The position numbers and the translations under genes were made by a program. DNA of 64,000 nucleotides from the NCBI GenBank assembly GCA_036186865.1, contig AP025040.1, positions 39,865,693 to 39,929,692 on the forward strand, in the 5' to 3' direction. Of this stretch, positions 22,321 to 32,300 are shown one piece after another (position 1 is the first letter of the stretch; each line of letters starts with the position of its first letter). Under the pieces are notes generated by a model. It ran no database searches and was not told the origin of the DNA. It saw nothing but the letters and a program-made list of their open reading frames with translations. The stretch comes from Eustoma russellianum (taxonomy: Eukaryota > Streptophyta > Magnoliopsida > Gentianales > Gentianaceae).

Positions 22321-22325
22321 TTTCT

Positions 22326-22824
22326 ACACGGATCTAACATATATAGTGACCTATCATGCATAACAACTCTAAATGAAATTTGTTCTCAAAATGCCTGAGG
22401 ACCGTCACTTTGTTTTTCCTGTAATACTTACACCTCAAAGAAAAAAGAAGCTACCCTGATTTATTATCCTATGCAGGTAAAGATAGGCCTTCCTTGAAAT
22501 CCCACTTTGCGAAGGCAAATAGCAAAACTATGTAGCTAAGTCAACAAGCCGGAATAGACAGTGTTGACTTAATTGAAATGCATGATAGAGAATATAATTT
22601 AATACATCCAGAACCTCGTCGTGGTCAAGGTCGGTGAGTGGACAAGGGCAAAGTAATATTCAATAAGACCCAACATTTCATGTATCATGGTCAATATTGT
22701 GTCATTAGATTAATAAACTTCAAAGTTGCAGTTAGCCCTCATACATATCTTATTTTACAACAGTTCATGCCCATAACAACAAATAAAGACAATGCCCTTT
22801 CTTCAGATGCAATTTCCATTCTTG
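22326..22824. other. 3' flank of the MADS gene, no other gene seen
   Basis: This lies immediately past the MADS stop codon on the minus strand and probably contains its 3' UTR. A minus-strand AATAAA at about 22460-22465 could serve for polyadenylation, some 360 bp past the stop; this is only a guess. Copia-C ends at 22320, so it sits ~0.5 kb from the stop codon. Confidence 0.45.
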
Positions 22825-23396
22825 TCAACCAGGGTATGGCAGCCTGCAAGAAATTCAAGAATTTTAACCCAAGCAAAGAATTTCAATCATCTAACCCCAA
22901 CCTCTTAATATAAAACTCATGTCTGACCCTTAAACATAAGTAGGGGTGTTAACGAATCGAGCCGAACCGAATACTACGTTTTCAAATTTGGATTCGTTTA
23001 CCTAAACAAAGTGTTTGCCTCGGTTCATTTAGCTAAACGAATTCTAAAATTGGTTCAAGTTAGGCACGATAACCCTTTCCCAGTTTAAACGAGCCGAACA
23101 ATTTGCGAATAGTTTGAAAACGGCTGTTCGAATTTGGCTCGTTTGCCGACCATCGTCGAACAAACACGAACCGAACTCAAACAGTTTGCGAACGGTTCTG
23201 TTCGTTGAACAGCCCTAAACATAAGGCATTGAACTCACCCTAACTTGAGAGATGTATCAGAGCTATCAAAATCCTGTAGAGGCCCTCCAGAGCAGCTCAA
23301 GTTACTGACAGAATCAGACGACTGCCCTTCCTCGTACAAGATGTCCTCAGATTCAGCAACCGCTATGTGCTTGTGACCATTGGATATCTCCATCAC
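22825..23396 (-). CDS. SVP: MADS gene exons 7-8 (C-terminal domain, EAR-like end)
   Basis: Exon 7 (23239-23396) encodes VMEISNGHKHIAVAESED, then YEEGQSSDSVSNL and SSDTSLKLG. Its donor is TTAGG|gtgagt. The acceptor tttcttgcag before 22843 joins a 19-bp terminal exon, so the protein ends LKLGLPYPG then TGA (22825-22827). If intron 7 is retained, a TGA at 23235-23237 stops translation right after LKLG, losing the last Leu of LxLxL. Terminal exon assignment is by reading frame and family resemblance, without transcript support. Confidence 0.85.
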
Positions 23397-26300
23397 CTTC
23401 CAGAGATAGAAACAACATGAACACATCAGGAGAAAGAAGAGTCCCACTGGAGGAGACATTCACAATTCATATAGGTTTTAATCAGGAGGCCTACCTGCTG
23501 CTTTAATCTTTTATTCTCTTCCATGAGTAGTGATCCCTGGAGATATGTTAAAATTGCATGAAACCACAAAGAGTTTAGGAAGGAGGGATATGATACAACT
23601 TGATAGTAAAAGCATTGAGGTAAAATTGAAAGAATACTATCCGCATTAATCTTGAGAGTTGCTCTCTATTCCAAAAACACAGTCATACCAACATAGCACA
23701 AATTACAATTGTTGAGGACATGGTACATGATATAAGTTCATAGAGAAAGAATATTAAAGTTATCTAGGTTTAGATAGGATATAGTGGCACCTTAGGATAT
23801 ATTTAAAAGATTAGAAACTCTCTGAACTTATGATTGACTTCACACTTTTTCGTGTTTGTCTTTGTCTTTTATTATTTGTGCATATACATGGTTATAACTA
23901 TCTTAATATCAGAAGCTTTTTATTTGTATTTAATAAACTCCTTCACTAACACAATAGCACATCATATCTCTATTATTATGTCATCTATGCATGTACATAT
24001 AGAGTCGGAGGTCTCGCTAGAAGCAAACTCTATATTTTGGGATGGAGCTATTGTTGGTCTGCCTTTCACCCTCATCAGATCCTAGTGATAGCTTTTAATG
24101 TTGTTGGAATATAATAGGTATGTGTTATTGTTGTACAACGGTAGAAAAGTCAATCATAACCATATTTCTTTTATAAAGAGGGAGTAATAGACCCCGGAAC
24201 AAATTGAATGCAAATTCCTAGGCAACAAACAACAAAAACAAGGTTTTCCATACATAAAACACTATATATGCATATCCCAATTGATCTAAAGGCATTGATC
24301 CAACTGTATTTCACTAATCCAAAACCGACAGGAACACCAAGAGTGTCCAAGTACTCAAAATTACTACTAGGATACAAGTTTTTCACCTTGTGCTGGAGAC
24401 TATGGATCTCCTTCATAATCTTGTCTGCCTGAATACACGACATAAATTCAAAACTCAGTAATCCAAGGAGGATAACTTAAACTGATATTCAATGCACATA
24501 AGCATCCAAATCTCAATAAGATATAGACCTTTTTCTCTATCACCCGGTTCAATCCAGCTTCTAGAGACCTTTCCAACTGCTGTAGCTCTTCAACACTCAA
24601 CCCTTGGAGGTCCTCTCCTCTTATCTGCCTGATTCAGCAATTTCATATATAATAATCCGAATTTCTACCCATTTGGCAAAAAAGGAAAATAATACTAATA
24701 TATATGAAAAGATCAAAGCTCACCTAAGCTTACGGGTTCTCTCAGCCACTTCCTCACTCAGTTTGATGCAATTGCTGTTCTGTACCAGCTGTATCAAGAA
24801 AAGTACTTCATAAATTTTTATTTTAGAGAAAACGAAAAAAATATTTCATTAAGTCTTTCCCTGTAGGATGAACCCATAGCAGTAGTAAATGAAAATCAAT
24901 ATTAAATTAGGGAGTAGTTCACACATCATATCTCAATGTTTGACGAATGTTACATTAAGTATTCACATGTTATGAACTATATATTATGTATTTTACAAAA
25001 TCAGCTCTAAGAGCTAACAAATCATGGTTTTGCTTAGTAATATCAGCTATAATATGATTTGCATCATAATCAAACATATAGATATGCTTTACGACATGTA
25101 TAAAATATATGGATATGAAATTTAAATATTAAGAACGTAAAACGTGTTCATAATCGTTAGCTCAATAAACCAACCTGCAACTCAACTGATGGGAGTTCCA
25201 TCTTATCAAGATTCTTTGAATGCAGATTATGCCTCTCCAGTATTTCCTTCATGCTAAAAAGACAATAATAGCAGAATTAACCACCAAATTATTCAACATA
25301 GCAGTAAACTTCATTGTCACTAAATATCATATGCTTCTGTTGTTTTAAAAATATTGTCTCAATTTGACTAGAGTATAATTTAAGAAGGTCAAACCATCTT
25401 GATAATTTTTATTTTCTGCCTTTGATTGCTTAGTTGAGATAAAATAGAAAAATAATGTAAATGTCAATGGAAATGATAGTATGAAAACTTTTGTTAATAA
25501 GTATTACCGCTTTTAGAAGGTGAACAATATTTTTTAAACCAAACCAAATGTAAAGTCGTGCAATATTTTTAAGACGGAGAGAATAACCATTAAGAATTGC
25601 ATCCACATTCCAAGTACCATGACAGTGGTCACCTTAAGCGCAAAAAAATATGCACAAAAATACATTGCAAAACTTCAAATTTTTTAGGCAAGAAAACAAC
25701 GCGTCCTTCAGAAAACGTGTGAATATAATCAGAAGTAACTTAGACTTCATCACCCTAAAAAGTTCCTTTTTTACGTGAAATGCAAATCTGTATTACCCTA
25801 ATGTCAAAATATTAAAAGGATGTATCTCATACAATATCCTTATTTGTAGAACGGTCTGACGATCTACATGTACTATTTAGTAAATTAAGCTATTTTAAAC
25901 AAGAGTAGCATCGCCCATGTCTAAAAATATGGGGGAAGAGCTTACACATTACTCTGTACACATGAGTGCGTATTCTATGTACTACATCACCTAGATATAA
26001 AAGTATGTTTTCAAAAATGTATCTATTTCGCGTCTACCATATGTGATATACCGTAGCTGTCTTGGCTTTGAGTGCCTTCCCTTTTAGTTTGTGTGAGCCC
26101 CAAGTCAGCAATCTATGGACTGTAATAAGTCCCCGAGGATGCCCAAGTCATGCCGAGATGGAACTCCAAACCTGTCTGGTGGCTGAGCATGAGAAGAAGA
26201 GGTGAGGTAATGTCTGCAGAGCAGAGTTGGCATGCAGCATTATTCAAACACACTGGCCTATCTTTGGTGGGCAGCTTGTTCAGCCCAGCCAGCTTTAGCG

Positions 26301-29300
26301 TAAACGAGTGTTTGGGGGTCACAGCTGAATCCCAGACTATCTTGGCCCAGTTGACTTTCTTGTCTTTCTCTCTGAAGTGGTCATACGCCAGATGAGGTAT
26401 AAGGATCTCTTCCACCGTCTAGGAAGTAAGTACGCCTATAGCCGAGGTGCAAGAGCCTGAGCTGACCATCAGTTCATCTCTGATCTCCAGTAGTTTCTTC
26501 AGGAAAGGTGAGTCTGTGTGTGCGGCCTGCTCTTGTCCATAGTGAGGTATGCATCTTGTACTTATGATTCATCTACTGAACCCAGAGTAAGTTCTTCTTG
26601 TGTTGGATGACCCATTAGTGCTTGGCTAGTAGTGGTAAATTCACGCCTTCAGCTGAAGAACTTTCAAACTCCCTTGTTCTTTAGGCATGCTGATCTGATA
26701 CCAGGATACACAAGCCTTTCTGGCCCTCAGCGTGGAGTTTCCCTATAGGAAGTGATGGTAGATTTTGTTTATAAGGGACCTGACTTTTGCTGGTATAGAT
26801 AGAGTACTTAACCAGAAACAGGTTACTCCTAGCAACACTGATTTGATCAATTGTAGTCTACCAGCATATGAAAGACTATTCGCATTCCATAGACCCATTT
26901 TGTCTATCAGTTTCTTGATGAAAGGAGTGTAGTGGGTGCATCTAAACTTGTGCCCGGCAACAAGTATACCTAGATATCTAAAAGGCATATTTCCAGCTAA
27001 GAACCCCGTGCTGACCTGCAACCAATTGATGTCCTAACCATTTCCTGCATGGAAGAATTGAGACTTGTTCAGGTTGGCCCTAAGCCCTGAGCATTAACCA
27101 AAGATATTCAGTGCCTCCATGATTCTTTGCATTGAGCTAACATCACCTCGAGAGAAGAGGATGAGGTAATCCGCAAAGCTGATGTGTGTGATGTTCTACT
27201 CAACACAGCCTACATGAAAGTGGAATTCTCTGTCCTGGTGCAACTGTCATAAGAGTCTTGAGAGATACTTCATGCCTATTATAAACAGGAAGGGAGATAT
27301 GAGATGCCCTTGTCTGAGCCATCATTTACCCCAGAAGTATCCATAAATTCTGCAGTTGAGTGAGATAAAATACGAAGTGGAGATCACACACTCCATAATC
27401 CATCATGTGAAGACGGTAGGGAAACCAAGGGCAAGTAGCATGTCCTTAAGGAAGGACCAGCTGATGGAGTCAAAAGCTTTCCTAATATTTACTTTGAGCA
27501 TGCATTTAGGAATGATTCTCTTTTTCTCGTACTCTCAGATCAGTTCATGCACCAGGAATATATTTTTCATCATGGATCTGCCCTTAAGGAATCCAGCCGG
27601 AGCTGGGTCCATGAAGGAGGGAATGATTGTCGTCATTCTGGTGGCGAGTATCTTAGATATAATCTTGTATATGACATTGCAACAGGAGATAGGCCTATAG
27701 TCCTCAACTCTGTTGACATGAGAAGATTTTGGAATTAGAGCAATGGTGGAATGGTTTAACTGCTTCAGCAACACCCCATTCTTAAAAAATTCCTGGACCA
27801 TATCAACAAGGTCAAACCCTACTATCTCCGAAGCGCTGATGAAGTACTGAGATGTGTAGCCATCATTACTCAGAGATTCGTCTCTACCAATGGAGCAGAG
27901 TTGCTTTGATTTGGCCTCCAAAATAGGAACAATAAGAGAGTCAGCATGTTAAGGCGAGAGTCGTGGGCCTCTGTTCAGAACTTGCATACTAATGGCCTGC
28001 ATGGGCTGAGCTGAGCCAAGCAGGTCAGTGAAGAACTGAACAAAACGCAGCGCTGCTTGCTCTATGGATGATGACATAGTGATGTCGACCAACTGAACTC
28101 CCGTAATTCTGTTTCTTAACATGTTTCTTTTAATTATAGAGTGGAAGAATTTTGTGTTTCACTCGAAATTAAAAAGTTACATTTGGCGAGCTGAGCAAAG
28201 TATTTTCTTTCTGCCTCTTTCAGGTTCAATGCAAGATGCATTTGTTTCTGTAGCTTGGCCTTCCAATCAGGGGTGCCCCAATTGTTGTCTGGTAACTCTT
28301 GCATGGTCTTCAGCTCTTCCTCAGCCAGGCCAACTCGGCTAGAGATATGTGAGAAGGATTTCATGTTTATGCCCCTCAGGGGATCTTTTAAGGATTTCAA
28401 CTTCTTACAGATCTGGAACATTGCTGAGCCATGTGCTGTCTCCAGTGTGAACTGACAAGAGGAAGGAAGTCCTCATGGTCAGCCCACATGTTGAAGAACT
28501 TGAAGGAGCTTCTTACTGCTGTCCTGGATTGATCTAGGTAGAGTATGTCAGGCGAGTGGTCAGATAGGTATCCTGCGGGAATGAAGTGTACGTTTGCCAT
28601 GAGGACTGTCTCTAGGAAGGTAACATTGGCGATGCCTCTGTCCAGCCTAGATTTGACAGAACTGTTGTCCCAAGTATGGAAGCAGCCTAATGAAGTGATT
28701 TACGTCAGTCCGCTCTGGAGGAAGCAGCTGAGCTAGTCCTGCATTTCGTAGTTTTTACTGACCTGCCTCCAATTCGTTGTTTTTTCACCTAGGATACAGT
28801 TGAAATCTGCCAGGACTATCCAAGGGTTATTCAGTGCTTGACTCTGGTTCAGAAGGTTGCTCTATAAATCCTGTTAAATCCATAGACTAGGGTGGCTGAC
28901 AAGCCCAGTCCGGTCACCTTAGATACAACTGTGCAGTGTACGGCATGTGGGTCTGCTGAGCTAACCTAACGTCAACAGAGGATGAGTTTCATCCTAAAAA
29001 ACTTCGCTTGCCTTCATGGGAGTCAAATTTATTTATAAACTCATAACATGCAAACTTTTTTCACAAAAACAGATACATTCTTGTGTTTAATTTTGTTTCT
29101 AATAATCCGAGAACGTCTATATTATGCTTTTTAACAAAATTATAAACTACATTTTGCTTTAGGGGCTTGTTACATCCCTAATATTCAAAAAACTAATGAT
29201 CATGGATGTCAAACGATCATCCGTACCTTGGCCTTGCCATGAGGATCTTTAAGTTTTTTCCTCAAGGCTTGCGCCTTCGATTTGGAGATAACCTCTGTGA

Positions 29301-32300
29301 AGCCATCCTAAAGCAGAGAGTTTATTTTTTCAATATGGTGCTCCAGGTAAATATTCGTCTGTGCAGTCTGAGCTGGGTTAGTCGAGCTGACCTCAGGCTA
29401 GGCCAAGGTGCCTTCCTTAGATTGTATAGAACCATGTTGAGGCATAGCAAGGCCCATTTTTGGGTTGGCCAAGCTGACCTTAGGATGGGCGGTGGTGGGC
29501 TGCTAAGCCGAGGTAGTGGTTGGTCGAGCTGGGCTATGGGTTGGTTGAGGTGGGACGGGGATTAGTGCTGTGCTGGCAGTGGGTCGAGCTGAGCTAGTGG
29601 AAGGTTGGGCGGAGTCTGGTTGGCCTTTGTGAATTGTCGTGGCCTTTTGTGCCTGGGGTGAGCTGGGTTATTAAGGTCGAGCTGAGCTAGGCTCAGGTCT
29701 GATGGATTTTCTAACGGGGGGATGAAGGGTACAAATGTTAGGTGGGATGGGTGAGCTGGCCTGTGTTGTACCGAGCTGACCTAAACTGTATGGAGATTGA
29801 TAGAGGTAGGATTCGTCGAAGTTTGTTGGGCCGACTTCTTTAAGAGGCTACACTGGCCGAGCTGCATGCAATCTCTACAGAACATCGGCGACCTTTCATA
29901 CTCCACTTTTTGAACAATTGTGGTGCCATTCGATAGCACCAAATCTACTGAGCTTGGCAGCTGCTTGCTAAGATCCACTTCCACTAGTGCACGAGTAAAG
30001 TTCCACGTGCTCTTTTTTGATGTGAATTCGTCTGCATACAGAGGCGTGCCGAGCTAGGAACAAGTACCAGAGAGAACCTAGTCCACCCAGAGTGTGACTA
30101 GTAAGTTGGGAAATTTCACCCAAACTTGGATTTGTGCCATTTTAGCTGCTCCAAATCTGAAAAATCTAGGCATTTTCTTGAGAATAAGAGAGCTCCTATC
30201 ACAAAAGTACGACACTGCACAGAGAATCTCCTCCATCTCCTTGGCTGACTCAAACTTGAATAATTCATCCAGATGCATAGAATTCCACTTTGTGTGCTGC
30301 CTTCCAAGATTTAGAAAGGTTTTGCGCTGCTTACCGCCCTGGGAATCGTCACACGAAGCATCCTACAAAACGGTGATCTACCTCATCATCGCTGTGTAGC
30401 TCATCAATGTTTATGTGTACCTTCCCGGGGTGCACACGTCTATTTTTTGTCTGAGGCCGTGCTCAGGCTTTCTGTTGTTTCCAAAAAAGGAATTCCATGC
30501 TCTGGCTTGTGCTGACTAAGCTGTTGTATGGGTTGTCTAAGGCGATTGGTGGGTGGGTTGTTGGGGAGGGTAGGGTTATTTGAATTTGGGAAATGTCAAC
30601 TCGTGTAGCAGGAGTGTCCACATGAGCTGACAGGTTGGTGGCTGCAGGATTAGGTGGCGTTTGCAGGTTGGTATGAGGGAGGAGAGAGGTGTGACAGTAA
30701 CGTGAGGAGAGATGTTCACCTGACATATTACTGTTGTTACATCATCTCCATTTTACCCGCCGGGTAATTGCACAGACGGGATTTCTTGTTCCCAGCATCT
30801 TCTTCCTTGGGATTCAAACTTGAAATCCCTGCATTATCTTCATCCGATGCTGATGGAATAGAGGCATCACCATCAGCTGCTCTCACCTCAACCTTAGGTT
30901 TTGAGGTGGATCCTTCATCGTCTGAGCTGTCGTAGAAGGAGAGTGAGTCTCCATCTTCAAAGCTTGATATCTCCAATGTTGTTTGTCGCTTTTTTTTGTC
31001 TGCCCTTCTTCTTGACATATAGCTCATGCTGGAGCTAGATGTCTCAGCATTGTTCTTCCTTGAAGCATATTTCAGCTTCAATGCAATCTTTGCTTCGTTT
31101 TGGGCATAGAGCAGCTCGTATAGATTCAGAAATAGTATAATAATGTGTTGAAATGCCAAAGTGAAGAATTCCTTCGAGAAAGAAAGCAGAGAGTTTCTCT
31201 CTGAATTCCTTCTAGAGAAGACAGATAGTTTCTCTCTAACTTCCACTTTCTTATGACACGCCAAAAAATTTGTTTCTCGCATTTTGGATATTATGATTTA
31301 GGGTTTTCTCCGCATAAGATCAAATGTCCATTCAGTGTGTCAATCTCCAGTTCTCAAGAGCGAGCTTCATGAAAAATTATCAAATGCTCGTGGAATATTT
31401 TCAGCAGAAGGTAAATATGTTGACTACCACTTGCTTATCTAAGGAAACACCCAAACATTATCTAGAGTAACTAGCTTTATTTCTAAGCAGATATATGAAG
31501 CAACAACAACACCATTATCCCATTGCTTTAGAGCCTTCCGCCTATAGCGGAGTATAGAGAGGTCGGATGTACGTAATCATACTTATGTGGTTGTTTCACA
31601 ATGACCTATAATAAAAATTATGGCAAGCTATGTCGATCAACTGCTACTAAACAATATAAGAAACACAACTAATTTTGTGAGTCATTTTGTTTTATTCCAT
31701 CATATTCCAAAATCAATGAAGAATATGTCCTTGACTTCATCGGAAATGAGAATCTAAACAGATGAAGCAATTACACTAATCAATGATACTAGATGCTCTA
31801 ATCTAGAGTTGACAATTACTGATGCGTCAAACAGAGTTGTTGATTTGTAGTAGGTTTTGTCAGCCTAATTGAAAAATAATTACAAGTGAAATTCATTTAG
31901 CTATCATTTTCAAGTTACGAACTTCAGCAAACGTATCTATCTCATGTCACAATTCCAACACGTTCCATATTTAGTCAATTAGGTTTCGTGTTGGAGTCAA
32001 TACAATACCACAAAATCAAATGGAAGACTAAAAGAATGGGACATACAGTTAACTTGAAATGTCTTTTTTTTTTCAAATGGTAGAAGAATAAATTATACTA
32101 TAGTACATAAAAATAATAAACCAGTGTAAAATGGAAATATACATGAGAGAAATAAAAGACTATAAAGTGAAAAGATTTCTGTACTTGCAGAAGTTTGAAT
32201 TAAAAACATCCTAATCTTGAGACTTCAATTTTGCCACTAGAGTAGGTCTCATTTATATAGTGTTAAATGCCAGCAGAGAAGAAAGCTATTTTTTATCCTT

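Larger units (their letters stand above)
26113..30726 (-). mobile_element. LINE-I: decayed L1-type LINE inside MADS intron 1
   Basis: Minus-strand fragments appear in LINE order: ORF1 (29781-30726), endonuclease end and linker (28134-28600), reverse transcriptase (26743-27921) and zf-RVT (26113-26415). Every part is interrupted by stops and shifts, so it is older than LINE-A and LINE-B. It is in the same direction as the host gene. I found no target duplication or poly-A tail, so its ends are approximate. Confidence 0.8.

Noticed and set aside
22330..22334. CGGAT here and at 10078-10082 as the target duplication of copia-D
   Set aside because: Copia-D lacks a recognisable 5' LTR next to 22330, so a five-base match over 12 kb could be chance.
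22638..22913. Plus-strand frame downstream of the MADS gene
   Set aside because: It overlaps the terminal MADS exon on the opposite strand and has no recognisable domain.
23235..23237. TGA directly after LKLG as the true MADS stop
   Set aside because: It overlaps a strong gtgagt donor, and an acceptor at 22844 followed by a 19-bp exon completes the family-typical end. Kept only as a possible intron-retention product.
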